Source of the DNA: Treponema sp. Marseille-Q4130
Lineage (GTDB): Bacteria; Spirochaetota; Spirochaetia; Treponematales; Treponemataceae
DNA length: 64,000 nt
Direction: 5' to 3'
Assembly: GCF_014334325.1 (NCBI RefSeq)
Contig: NZ_JACSET010000002.1
Span: 62,001 to 126,000 of the forward strand
Made by a program: the position numbers and the translations under genes. Below the pieces are notes generated by a model that was not told the DNA's origin, searched no databases, and was given only the letters and a program-made list of their open reading frames with translations. Below, in pieces: positions 43,243 to 51,847 of this stretch. The stretch's first letter is position 1, and each line of letters opens with the position of its first letter.

Positions 43243-44532
43243 TTAAATCACCGTACCCGAAGGGATGACCGCGCCCTTTCTGATGACGATGATGCCGTCT
43301 GCGCAATGGAATAATCCGTGGTCGCCTTCTTCGTATTGCTTTCCGCTGACGTTGATGGAGCAGTTGTCGCCGATGTGCACGTCTTTATCGATTATAGTGC
43401 GCGCGATGCGGCAATTTTTTCCGATGCCGAGATCCGGTATATTGTGTTCGGCATTCCAGCGTTTGGACGCTTCGGTTTCGTAGGCATCGGCGCCCATCGT
43501 GACTACTCCGTCGAGCGTGCTTCCTTTTTCGATGATCGAACGGATGCCGATGACGCAGTGATTGAGGCTGCTTTCGGTGATGATACATCCTTCCGCAGTG
43601 ATCGAAGCGTTTATATCGGCTTTATTGATTTTCGACGGCGGGAGATTCGGAATGTGCGTATAGATCGGCTCGTTTTCGTCGTAGATGTTGAACTGCGGAG
43701 TCGTTTCGGTCAAATTGATATTCGCTTCGTAAAAACTGCCGATAGTTCCGATATCTTCCCAATAACCGTCGAAGATATACGAATTGATTTTTTTCGTTTT
43801 TATCGCTGCGGGAATTATCTCTTTTCCGAAATCGGTCATATCGTTGTCGAGCATTTCATCCATGACGGGAGCGTTGAATATATAGATACCCATCGACGCG
43901 AGGTATTCTTTTTCCGGCGGCAGATTGCCGCGCGAGTTTTCCGGAATTTTCCAATCGTCGATATTCATATCCCGTGCAGGCTTTTCCATGAATTCAGTGA
44001 TGCGGTTTCCGCCGTCGATCTTCATAATGCCGAAGCCCGACGCGTCGCTCCTGTTTACCGCCGTCGTCGCAATCGTCACGTCGGCACCGCTTTCGAGGTG
44101 AGACGCCATAAAGGCGCGCAAGTCCATGCGGTACAGCTGATCGCCTGAAAGGATGATATAGTGCGTCGGATTTTGCGGCTTAAAGTGCGGGAAATTTTTC
44201 CGCACCGCATCGGCGGTTCCTTCGTACCAGCCGGTGTGTTCGAGCGTCTGTTCGGCGGCCAGTATTTCGACAAAGCCGTGCGAAAAGCGGTCGAAGTTGT
44301 ACGAATTGCTTATGTGCATGTGCAGCGAAAACGAATTGAACTGCGTGAGCAGGTATATTTTTTTATAATCCGAATTGATGCAGTTCGAGATCGGCACGTC
44401 GACGATACGGAATTTTCCGCCGAACGGAACGGCCGGCTTCGAGCGGACTTTTGTGAGCGGGAAAAGCCGCGTTCCCTTTCCGCCTCCCAGAATAATCGAA
44501 AGAACGCATAAATCTTTTTTGTTATCCGACAT
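43243..44532 (-). CDS. glgC: Glucose-1-phosphate adenylyltransferase
   Basis: A 429-residue ADP-glucose pyrophosphorylase, the committed step of glycogen synthesis. The N-terminal catalytic domain has SIILGGGKGTRLFPLTKVRSKPAVPFGGKFRIVDVPISNCINS, then WYEGTADAVRKNF, ILSGDQLYRMD and FMEKPA. The C-terminal left-handed beta-helix is at about 300-429. ATG 44532 is chosen because of GGGG eight bases upstream and the family start. The promoter is at 44558-44586. Confidence 0.94.
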   Translation of the reverse strand: MSDNKKDLCVLSIILGGGKGTRLFPLTKVRSKPAVPFGGKFRIVDVPISNCINSDYKKIYLLTQFNSFSLHMHISNSYNFDRFSHGFVEILAAEQTLEHTGWYEGTADAVRKNFPHFKPQNPTHYIILSGDQLYRMDLRAFMASHLESGADVTIATTAVNRSDASGFGIMKIDGGNRITEFMEKPARDMNIDDWKIPENSRGNLPPEKEYLASMGIYIFNAPVMDEMLDNDMTDFGKEIIPAAIKTKKINSYIFDGYWEDIGTIGSFYEANINLTETTPQFNIYDENEPIYTHIPNLPPSKINKADINASITAEGCIITESSLNHCVIGIRSIIEKGSTLDGVVTMGADAYETEASKRWNAEHNIPDLGIGKNCRIARTIIDKDVHIGDNCSINVSGKQYEEGDHGLFHCADGIIVIRKGAVIPSGTVI

Positions 44533-44557
44533 GGTATTCCCCTTTTGCTTTTTTATC

Positions 44558-44586
44558 AGTATAAAGCATGAATGTCTATTTGGCAA
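44558..44586 (-). promoter_or_regulatory. sigma70-type promoter of glgC
   Basis: Minus strand TTGCCA (44581-44586), 17-bp spacer, TATACT (44558-44563). The leader is about 20 nt and contains the GGGG ribosome-binding site. Confidence 0.6.
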
Positions 44587-44637
44587 ATTATTTTTGCTAA
44601 ACACGGCCTTTTTCCCCGCCGATACAATAAGAGAGGA

Positions 44638-44850
44638 ATGATAAAAAGCACCGTCTGAAATATCGCCGTCGCTTTTTATCTCGAGTTTGCGCGGATGTTT
44701 GCAGAAAACGTGTATATATCGTTTTGATACAAATTATATGAATACGATACACTTTATTTTGCAAACTCGATTATTTAACATGTGCGCTCTCGCGCACGGC
44801 CAAAAACTTTTTCGGAAGTTGCAACTTCCAAAAAAGTTTTTATGAGAGGA
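44638..44850 (+). repeat. Multi-hairpin intergenic element, copy A (before flgF)
   Basis: Four successive hairpins: GATAAAAAGC...GCTTTTTATC, CGAGTTTGC...GCAAACTCG, GTGCGC...GCGCAC and AAAAACTTTTT...AAAAAGTTTTT. The same order recurs at 46605-46746. This copy has about 69 extra bases between the two arms of the second hairpin, which hold a promoter. Both ends carry GAGAGGA (44631-44637 and 44844-44850); the second is the flgF ribosome-binding site. Confidence 0.75.
44724..44753 (+). promoter_or_regulatory. Candidate promoter of the flgF-flgG-flgJ operon
   Basis: TTGATA (44724-44729), 18-bp spacer, TACACT (44748-44753), inside the repeat element. It is sigma70-like. No sigma28-type site was recognised. 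Confidence 0.45.
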
Positions 44851-44855
44851 TATTT

Positions 44856-45656
44856 ATGATACGCGGTTGGTATATAGGCGCAAGCGGCATGAACGGCGAG
44901 CAGAACAGACTCGATGCGATTTCGAACAATCTTGCAAACGTGGATACGACGGGCTATAAACGTGATGTCCGCGTGAGCAAATCGTTTTCGGAACTCCTTT
45001 TACGGCGGACGAACGCTGACGGCGTTTACGAAACGCCCTTCGGCAGTGCGGACGCCGCTCCGATTATCGGGAAACTCGGACTCGGTATCGAAACGAACGA
45101 ACAGTTTACCGATTTCGAGCAGGGTTCATTTAAAACGACGGGTACGAAAACCGATTTTGCGCTCGGCGGCAAGGGATTTTTTACCGTGCAGACGCCGATC
45201 GGCGAACGCTATACGCGCAACGGAAACTTTTTTATCGGGAAAGAGCGCATCCTCGAAACGAAAGACGGCTATCCCGTTATGGGCGAAAAAGGCATCATCA
45301 CGCTTGAAAACGATCGGTTTACCGTGCGGGAAGACGGAAAGATAATCGACGAAGAGGGCAATGAAATCGACAGGCTGAAAATCGTGCGCTTCGACAATGA
45401 GCGCTATTTGAAAAAGATGGGAGAAAGCCTGTACAACACGAACGATATCGCAGGTCGTGCCTATATCGCCGAAGGAAACGAACGCCCTCGCGTTTTGCAG
45501 GAATACGTTGAAACGTCGAACGTAAACGTCGTCAACGAAATGGTGCGGATGATCGAAGTGAACCGCGCGTACGAAGCGAATCAAAAGACGATTCAAAGCG
45601 AAGACTCGATGATGGAAACGCTGTGGTCGCGCGTCGCGCTCTATCAGCACGGATAA
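44856..45656 (+). CDS. flgF: Flagellar proximal rod protein FlgF
   Basis: A 266-residue rod protein of the periplasmic flagellum. The N-terminus GWYIGASGMNGEQNRLDAISNNLANVDTTGYKRD has the flagellar basal-body rod motif (ANVDTTGYK). The C-terminus YVETSNVNVVNEMVRMIEVNRAYEANQKTIQSEDSMM has the matching coiled-coil segment. It is called FlgF because it precedes a second, more canonical FlgG. GAGAGGA precedes the ATG. Confidence 0.9.
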   Translation: MIRGWYIGASGMNGEQNRLDAISNNLANVDTTGYKRDVRVSKSFSELLLRRTNADGVYETPFGSADAAPIIGKLGLGIETNEQFTDFEQGSFKTTGTKTDFALGGKGFFTVQTPIGERYTRNGNFFIGKERILETKDGYPVMGEKGIITLENDRFTVREDGKIIDEEGNEIDRLKIVRFDNERYLKKMGESLYNTNDIAGRAYIAEGNERPRVLQEYVETSNVNVVNEMVRMIEVNRAYEANQKTIQSEDSMMETLWSRVALYQHG

Positions 45657-45767
45657 GGGGCTGCTGAAAACTACTGTTTTTAGAAGTTCGTAAATATCGA
45701 TTTTGCCGGTACTGCAGGTTTCCGGCGTGTAAAAGTAAAAGCCTTGAGCAAAAAAAGCGAGGACGAT

Positions 45768-46562
45768 ATGGTCAGAAGTTTATGGACGGCTGCGACGGGT
45801 ATGAACGGTCAGCAGACGAATATCGATGCGATTTCTCACAACCTTTCAAACGTCAATACGACCGGCTACAAACAGCAGCGCGTCGAATTCGAAGATTTGA
45901 TATATCAAACGGCAAAGCTCGCAGGTACGCCCGCGACCGAAGACACGGTGACACCCGTCGGCATCCAGCAGGGACACGGCGTCAGAGTCGGCGCGACGCA
46001 GCGCATCATGCACCAGGGATCGCTCCAGCACACCGGAGTTTCCACAGACGTCGCCATCGTCGGAGACGGATTTTTCCGCGTACAAAAATACGACGGCAGC
46101 TACGCCTATACGAGAGACGGTTCGTTTCAAGTCGATTCGACCGGCCAGCTCCTCACATCCGACGGTAACCGCGTTATGCCGGAGATCATTTTACCGGAAG
46201 GCTACGATGTGCAGACCCTCGTCATCAGCCAGGACGGAAGGGTCGGCGTAAAGATAAACGGAGAGACGGAACCGACGGAAGTGGGACAGCTCGAACTCTA
46301 CCGCTTTCCGAATGAAATCGGACTCGAAGCCGACGGCGACAACCTCTTTAAAGTATCGAACGCGTCCGGCGCTCCGATCGCAAGCCGCCCGGGCTTTGAG
46401 GGCATGGGAAAACTCGAACACAAATTCCTTGAAATGAGCAACGTATCCGTCGTCAACGAAATGGTCGCGATGATCGTCGCGCAGAGAGCGTACGAGTTCA
46501 ACAGCAAAGCGATCCAAACGTCCGACACCATGCTCGGCACTGCGGTGAGCTTAAAGCGCTAA
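45768..46562 (+). CDS. flgG: Flagellar distal rod protein FlgG
   Basis: A 264-residue rod protein. It has MVRSLWTAATGMNGQQTNIDAISHNLSNVNTTGYKQQRVEFEDLIYQT at the N-terminus and FLEMSNVSVVNEMVAMIVAQRAYEFNSKAIQTSDTML at the C-terminus, both highly conserved in FlgG. ATG 45768 is preferred over 45744 because of GAGGA seven bases upstream and the family start. It lies 111 bp after flgF. Confidence 0.95.
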   Translation: MVRSLWTAATGMNGQQTNIDAISHNLSNVNTTGYKQQRVEFEDLIYQTAKLAGTPATEDTVTPVGIQQGHGVRVGATQRIMHQGSLQHTGVSTDVAIVGDGFFRVQKYDGSYAYTRDGSFQVDSTGQLLTSDGNRVMPEIILPEGYDVQTLVISQDGRVGVKINGETEPTEVGQLELYRFPNEIGLEADGDNLFKVSNASGAPIASRPGFEGMGKLEHKFLEMSNVSVVNEMVAMIVAQRAYEFNSKAIQTSDTMLGTAVSLKR

Positions 46563-46573
46563 ACCGTGCACTT

Positions 46574-46746
46574 GAAGTTTTCTGCAAAAGTTTTTTGGAG
46601 GAACGATAAAAAGCGGTGTCTAAGATATCGCCGCCGCTTTTTATCTCGAGTTTGCAAGGCAAACTCGATTATTCGACGTGTGCGCTTATGCGCACGTCAA
46701 AAAACTTTTTCGAAAACTGAAGTTTTCTGCAAAAGTTTTTTGGAGG
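46574..46746 (+). repeat. Multi-hairpin intergenic element, copy B (between flgG and flgJ)
   Basis: The same four-hairpin order as 44638-44850 without the promoter insert. It is flanked by perfect 28-bp direct repeats at 46574-46601 and 46719-46746 (begin GAAGTTTTCTGC, end GGAGG). The second GGAGG is the flgJ ribosome-binding site; the first has no gene behind it. Confidence 0.8.
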
Positions 46747-46750
46747 GAAA

Positions 46751-47275
46751 ATGAAAATAAGCAGCGTCAACTCGTCGTTATTGAACGGAACGGAAACGAT
46801 GCAAAAAGCGCGGGAAGCGGGCGAGGGCGCTTCTTTTTCCGATTTGGTAAAACGCATACGCTCCTCCGCTCCTTTTCACAGCGCATCCGTCGCATCCGAA
46901 AAAGTTGTCGAAGAAGGGCGGTTGAACGGAGACTTCGCTTCGGGTTTTGCAAATACGTTTACGAACGAAAGCGATAAAAAAGCGCTTCCCGTAGGAGCTG
47001 CGGCAAACGGCGCGGGTGTTCACGCAAAAAGCGAGACGATCGACAGGACAAGCAAACTCTACGAAAAATCGCTCGAACTCGAATCCTATATCGTTAAAAT
47101 CATGGTATCGTCGATGCGCAGCACCGTTACGAAAACCTCTCTTTTCGGCGGCGACAGCTTTGCTTCTCAAATGTACGAAGACATGATGTACGACGAATAC
47201 GCGACACAGCTTACGAAAAACGCTGGTTTCGGTTTGGCGGATCAAGTGTACTTGCAGCTCAACGTGCAGGCGTAA
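46751..47275 (+). CDS. flgJ: FlgJ-like rod-binding protein
   Basis: A 174-residue protein homologous to the N-terminal rod-binding domain of FlgJ, without the muramidase domain. The conserved part is at about 105-170: KSLELESYIVKIMVSSMRSTV and GGDSFASQMYEDMMYDEYATQLTKNAGFGLADQVYLQL. Residues 1-100 are variable and probably disordered. It caps or chaperones the rod during assembly. It is the last gene of the flgF-flgG-flgJ cluster. Confidence 0.88.
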   Translation: MKISSVNSSLLNGTETMQKAREAGEGASFSDLVKRIRSSAPFHSASVASEKVVEEGRLNGDFASGFANTFTNESDKKALPVGAAANGAGVHAKSETIDRTSKLYEKSLELESYIVKIMVSSMRSTVTKTSLFGGDSFASQMYEDMMYDEYATQLTKNAGFGLADQVYLQLNVQA

Positions 47276-47286
47276 GCGCAATTAAA

Positions 47287-47315
47287 TTGTCATACAGTTA
47301 ATTATAAGATACTGT
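47287..47315 (+). promoter_or_regulatory. Possible promoter of the restriction-modification genes
   Basis: TTGTCA (47287-47292), 17-bp spacer, TACTGT (47310-47315). A 6-bp inverted repeat (TACAGT/ACTGTA) overlaps it and could be an operator. The leader would be about 140 nt. Confidence 0.35.
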
Positions 47316-47459
47316 AGTTATATAAAAGCTATTTACCAATAATATAATTTTTCAAAATCTAATTTCCGCATACTGATAATTACTAATAGTCAAAAATCCG
47401 GAAAAATGATATAAATAGATCAACATTTAAAGAAATATTTACTCGAGGTGGGATGAGAT

Positions 47460-48230
47460 ATGGATATACTGTATAGTATTAATAATTTGAATCTTACGGC
47501 GATTCTTGATACCATTATTAATGGTGACTGCTTAGAAATAATGAAAAAATTACCCGCTAAATCTATAGATGCCATTATTACTTCTCCTCCGTATAATTTA
47601 CTTAATAGTACCGGTAATGGTTTCAAAAAAAACACTCGTACAGGAAAGTGGGTTAATGCAGCAATAAAAGACGGATATAAAGATTATGACGACAATATGC
47701 CGTATGATGAATATATTAATTGGCAAAAAGAATGCATTTCTGAAATGTATCGGCTAATAAAAGATGATGGGGTAATTTTTTACAATAATAAAAATCGCGT
47801 TCAAGCCGGATTGCTTCAAGATAGAAGCATTATTGTGAAAGACTTTCCTCTTAGACAAATAATTACATGGAAAAGAAGTGGAGCAATCAATTTTAATCAA
47901 GGGTATTTCCTGCCGACAACAGAACAGATATATATGATCTGTAATAAGAAATTTAAATTAGCAAAAGGGGCAAATAAATTTACAGATGTATGGGAAATAA
48001 CTCAAGAGATGAAAAATCCTCATCCAGCTCCTTTCCCAGAGGCTCTTATTGATAGGATAATTTCAAGTATTGATGCACAAATAATATTAGACCCTTTTGG
48101 TGGTTCTGGAACCACCGGTGTTTGTGCAAAAAAATTCACTCGAAAATTTATTTTAATCGAAAAATCGGAATTATATTGCCGTATGGCTAAAGCTCGCATT
48201 GAAGGAGAAGATTGGAGAAATGTTAAATGA
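47460..48230 (+). CDS. DNA methyltransferase of a type II restriction-modification system (beta class, N4-C or N6-A)
   Basis: A 256-residue methyltransferase. The catalytic motif IV is TSPPYN (41-46) and precedes the SAM-binding motif ILDPFGGSGTTGVCAKKF, which is the beta-class order. SPPY occurs in both N4-cytosine and N6-adenine enzymes. No separate recognition domain is visible, so the target is unknown. It is followed, with an 11-nt overlap, by a probable endonuclease. Low G+C and atypical codon use suggest horizontal transfer. Confidence 0.88.
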   Translation: MDILYSINNLNLTAILDTIINGDCLEIMKKLPAKSIDAIITSPPYNLLNSTGNGFKKNTRTGKWVNAAIKDGYKDYDDNMPYDEYINWQKECISEMYRLIKDDGVIFYNNKNRVQAGLLQDRSIIVKDFPLRQIITWKRSGAINFNQGYFLPTTEQIYMICNKKFKLAKGANKFTDVWEITQEMKNPHPAPFPEALIDRIISSIDAQIILDPFGGSGTTGVCAKKFTRKFILIEKSELYCRMAKARIEGEDWRNVK

Positions 48231-49302
48231 TAACATACTGATTACCTTTGATGAAAAAATTCAGAAATCTCCTTTTAGAAATATTTATTGGTTTGCTCGT
48301 TACTTAATAGATACGGATAAATACGGTGGAATTGGTAAAAATAAAGAAAAAGAGTTAATAAAAATAGCCGAATATATCGAGAATCTTCTTAAAACTTCAA
48401 CGTTGGCAAATGATGATAAAGTTTTGATGGCGACCTCCTATTGTTTTGAACAAATAAAGTCTTTTTCTTCGCAAAATTCAAAGAGGTATTTGTTGTATGA
48501 GAATTTTATATCGAAAATACAGGAAGAACTTAAAACAACGGATGATTTGATCGTTTTTTGTATGACTATTAAATATGTCATAAGCCCAATTAATAGATCT
48601 TTGGAGAATATCCCGTCTGATGATAAAGAATTTTCTCAAGCAATAGCGTCGTCTTTGCTAAAAAAACAAGGAGAGAAAAAAGTTGGATTAATTATTTCAG
48701 TATGGGATGATTTGGGTATAAAAGGCTGTCTTGATATTGAAAGAAAAGAGGTCGTTGAAACTTTTTGTAATTTGATTGATAAGATTAATTTGCTTGAAAT
48801 TGAGCATGACAGCGTAGACGATAGTATTATTATGACAGCTTTTGTTCAGGAATTTGAAAGGAGATTAGGGCAAAAAAGAAAATCTCGCGGAGGGAAGTCA
48901 TTAGAGGATGTAACAAGTTTTTTGTTTGATTTTTATAAATTTAAGTCTTCAGAAGGACCTAAACATTTGGATTTTGATTTTGAAGTCGATAAATGGTTTA
49001 AATGTAAGGACGGCTGGACTATAGGGATTAGCTGCAAAAGGACATTGCGAGAACGGTGGAAGCAAATTTCATTAAGCACTGATATTTTGTCTAAAAAGAA
49101 AATAAAAGAAATATGGCATTTGATTACCTTAGATAATGACTTATCTGACGACAAAATTGTTACGCTTGGTAGTCAACGACAAAGATTTTATCTTTTAGAT
49201 GACAGTCAAGCATATATAAAGTATTCAAAAAATGAAGGAACAAAAGATTATGTTCGTCCTTTGTCAAACTTAATAAAAGATATAAGAAATAATATAAAAT
49301 AA
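48220..49302 (+). CDS. Probable type II restriction endonuclease
   Basis: A 360-residue protein with a helical N-terminal part (1-220) and a C-terminal part that looks like a PD-(D/E)XK nuclease: HLDFDFEVDKWFKCKDGWTIGISCKRTLRERWKQISL. The combination of an acidic residue, SCK and RERWKQ resembles type II enzymes such as EcoRII, but this is by eye. Pairing with a methyltransferase on the same strand supports a restriction role. ATG 48220 is inside the methyltransferase end, so translation is probably coupled. No other family was recognised. Confidence 0.7.
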   Translation: MLNDNILITFDEKIQKSPFRNIYWFARYLIDTDKYGGIGKNKEKELIKIAEYIENLLKTSTLANDDKVLMATSYCFEQIKSFSSQNSKRYLLYENFISKIQEELKTTDDLIVFCMTIKYVISPINRSLENIPSDDKEFSQAIASSLLKKQGEKKVGLIISVWDDLGIKGCLDIERKEVVETFCNLIDKINLLEIEHDSVDDSIIMTAFVQEFERRLGQKRKSRGGKSLEDVTSFLFDFYKFKSSEGPKHLDFDFEVDKWFKCKDGWTIGISCKRTLRERWKQISLSTDILSKKKIKEIWHLITLDNDLSDDKIVTLGSQRQRFYLLDDSQAYIKYSKNEGTKDYVRPLSNLIKDIRNNIK

Positions 49303-49415
49303 GACATAAAAAACTATTTATAATGTTCATGCATGGATATGAAGATTTTGCGCTGAGGGGCAAGCGTTATTGTACATATATTTTATTCTATTCGCATCTT
49401 CGCATTTTCTCCGCA

Positions 49416-49444
49416 TTGTGCGTTTTTTGCGCTTGTGCTAAAAT
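49416..49444 (+). promoter_or_regulatory. Promoter of murC (leaderless type)
   Basis: TTGTGC (49416-49421), 17-bp spacer, TAAAAT (49439-49444), 6 nt, then ATG 49451. No ribosome-binding site is seen. Confidence 0.5.
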
Positions 49445-49450
49445 AGCGCC

Positions 49451-50947
49451 ATGTCATCGATTTTTCTTCCGAAAGATTTTACCGGCGTTCGCGTTCACTT
49501 CGTCGGCATAAAAGGCACCGGTATGGCGGCCCTCGTCGAAATCCTCAAAAAACGCGGCGCCCTTATAACCGGGAGCGATGTTGCGGAAAGGTTTTACACC
49601 GACGCCGTCCTCGAAAAGCTCGGCATACGCGCCCAAGCGTTTTCGGAAAGTAACATCACAGGCGATATCGATTACGTCATCTATTCGTCGGCATACGATC
49701 CTGAAAAAAATCCCGACTTGATCGAAGCGCGCTCGCACGGCATCCCCTGCCTTTTATACACCGAAGCGCTCGGAGAAGTTTCCGCGCAGTCTTACAGCGC
49801 CGCGATTTCGGGCGTGCACGGTAAAACGAGTACGACCGGAATCGTCGGAACGATTTTCGAAGAAACGGATATCCCCGTGCAAGTGCTTGCGGGCTCGTCT
49901 ATCGCGTCGTTCGGCGAAAGCTGCACGATGACGACGAAAACTTACGACATAAAAAAATCTCGCAATTATTTTGTCGCGGAAACTTGCGAATACCGGCGCC
50001 ACTTTATGTCCTTCCATCCTCAAAAGATAATTTTGACGAGCGTCGAAAGCGATCATCAGGATTATTATCCGACCTATGAAGACATAAAAAACGCCTTTAT
50101 CGATTTTATCTGCAAGCTGCCCTCATGCGGCACCCTCATATACTGCGCGGACGACAGGGGCGCCGTCGAAGCGGCCGAAGCGGCATATAAAAAGAGGGGC
50201 GACATCGAAATGATCCCTTATGGGGAAAGCGCAGAGGGCGATTACCGCTTGACGATCGGTAAAACCGAAAACGAAGCGCAGCATTTTTCGATCGGCTTTT
50301 TGGGAGAGGCTTCACTTTACGTTCCCGGAAAACACGAAGTGCTCGACGCGTGCGCGGCTTCCGCCCTCGTGCGGGAAATTATTAAAAGCGACGGAAAAGA
50401 TCCCGATCTCTATCGCGAACGGATCGTACGCGGCCTTGCAAATTTCAGAGGCGGAAAGCGGCGGAGCGAAGTTATCGGAAAAGCGTTCGCAGGTAAAAAC
50501 TCCGTCGTCTTTATCGACGATTACGGTCATCACCCGACGGCGATCAAAACGACGCTCAAAGGTTTCCGCGAATTTTACGGCGGCAGAAAAATCATCGTCG
50601 ATTTTATGTCGCATACCTATACGCGCACTGCATCTCTCCTCGAAGAATTCGCTTCGGCTTTTTCCGATGCCGATGAAGTGATCCTGCATAAAATATACGC
50701 TTCCGCGCGCGAAAGCGCCGAAGGAAGGAGCGTTACCGGAAAAACGCTTTTCGAAAAAACAAAAGCGCATCACGGAAACGTTCATTATTTTGAAGAAGTG
50801 CTCGACGCGAAAGACTTTGCGCTTTCAGAATTGGCAAAACCGCTTTCAGTCGATTTTCCGAACGGCTGTCTTTTCGTAACGATGGGCGCGGGCGACAACT
50901 GGAAACTCGGTACCGCTCTTTTTGCCGCGTGCAAGGATGCGCTATGA
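49451..50947 (+). CDS. murC: UDP-N-acetylmuramate--L-alanine ligase
   Basis: A 498-residue Mur ligase that adds L-alanine to UDP-MurNAc. It has VHFVGIKGTGMAALVEILKKRG (UDP-binding), the ATP loop SGVHGKTSTTG, ETCEYRRHF and the C-terminal FIDDYGHHPTAIKTTL. The related enzyme Mpl, which recycles murein tripeptide, has a similar layout and is the main alternative. It begins an operon with yicC, cmk and mutY, overlapping yicC by 4 nt. Confidence 0.88.
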   Translation: MSSIFLPKDFTGVRVHFVGIKGTGMAALVEILKKRGALITGSDVAERFYTDAVLEKLGIRAQAFSESNITGDIDYVIYSSAYDPEKNPDLIEARSHGIPCLLYTEALGEVSAQSYSAAISGVHGKTSTTGIVGTIFEETDIPVQVLAGSSIASFGESCTMTTKTYDIKKSRNYFVAETCEYRRHFMSFHPQKIILTSVESDHQDYYPTYEDIKNAFIDFICKLPSCGTLIYCADDRGAVEAAEAAYKKRGDIEMIPYGESAEGDYRLTIGKTENEAQHFSIGFLGEASLYVPGKHEVLDACAASALVREIIKSDGKDPDLYRERIVRGLANFRGGKRRSEVIGKAFAGKNSVVFIDDYGHHPTAIKTTLKGFREFYGGRKIIVDFMSHTYTRTASLLEEFASAFSDADEVILHKIYASARESAEGRSVTGKTLFEKTKAHHGNVHYFEEVLDAKDFALSELAKPLSVDFPNGCLFVTMGAGDNWKLGTALFAACKDAL

Positions 50948-51810
50948 CGAGCATGACCGGCTATGCTTACAGTGAAGCGGAAAATAAAGACTCTTCCGTT
51001 TCGGTCGAAATAAAATCCGTAAACGCGCGATTTTTGGATGTGACGATAAACCTCCCGCCGTATTTGAATCGGCTTGAAAAGTGTTTTCGGGAAGCGATCG
51101 CCGAAAAAGTCGTGCGCGGAAAAGTCGATGTCTTTATCCGCGTAAAAGAAACGGATCCCGATTGCATCGTTACCGCCGATATTCCCGCCGCAAAGTTTTA
51201 TGCCCGTGCGATTTTAGATATTGCATCGGCTGTCGGTGCGCAAAAGAATGACATCCTTTCCATCGTCGCCTCGCAGCCAGGCGTACTCAAAATCGAAATG
51301 ACCTATGACATGGAAAAATATCGGAACATGATTTTTCCGGTCTTTACCGACGCTCTCGAATCCTTTTGCAATGACCGAAAGCGGGAAGGAGAAAACCTTG
51401 CCTGCGACATAAAAGAAAAACTCGAAACGCTTTTCCAAGCCGCGGATTTTTTTAAAAACCGACAGTCGGAAATGGAGTTTCTTTTTAAAAAGCAAATTGC
51501 GCAAAAATTCAACGAGCTTTTGGGAGACGCTGCCGACGAGCAGCGCATCATGACCGAAACGGCCGCCATGATCGTAAAGTATACGATAAACGAAGAAGTC
51601 GTCCGCCTGCAAAGCCATCTCGAAGCGCTTAAAAATGAAATGCTGACGAACGCCGCTCCCGGCAAAAAAATCGATTTTTTGTGTCAGGAAATAAACCGGG
51701 AAATCAATACGATCGGCAGCAAAAGCCAATTTGCCGACGTCAGCGCCCAAGTGATCGCCGCAAAAGACGCCCTCGAAAACATACGCGAGCAGGCGCGAAA
51801 CGTCGAATAA
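50944..51810 (+). CDS. yicC: YicC family endoribonuclease
   Basis: A 288-residue YicC protein. It starts MTSMTGYAYSEAENKDSSVSVEIKSVNARFLDVTINLPPYLNRLE and ends NTIGSKSQFADVSAQVIAAKDALENIREQARNVE, both family signatures. YicC proteins are metal-dependent endoribonucleases linked to stationary-phase RNA turnover in E. coli. ATG 50944 overlaps the murC stop as ATGA. Confidence 0.92.
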   Translation: MTSMTGYAYSEAENKDSSVSVEIKSVNARFLDVTINLPPYLNRLEKCFREAIAEKVVRGKVDVFIRVKETDPDCIVTADIPAAKFYARAILDIASAVGAQKNDILSIVASQPGVLKIEMTYDMEKYRNMIFPVFTDALESFCNDRKREGENLACDIKEKLETLFQAADFFKNRQSEMEFLFKKQIAQKFNELLGDAADEQRIMTETAAMIVKYTINEEVVRLQSHLEALKNEMLTNAAPGKKIDFLCQEINREINTIGSKSQFADVSAQVIAAKDALENIREQARNVE

Positions 51811-51847
51811 ATTAATAATCGACAAAAGGAAAATATAAGGAAAATGT

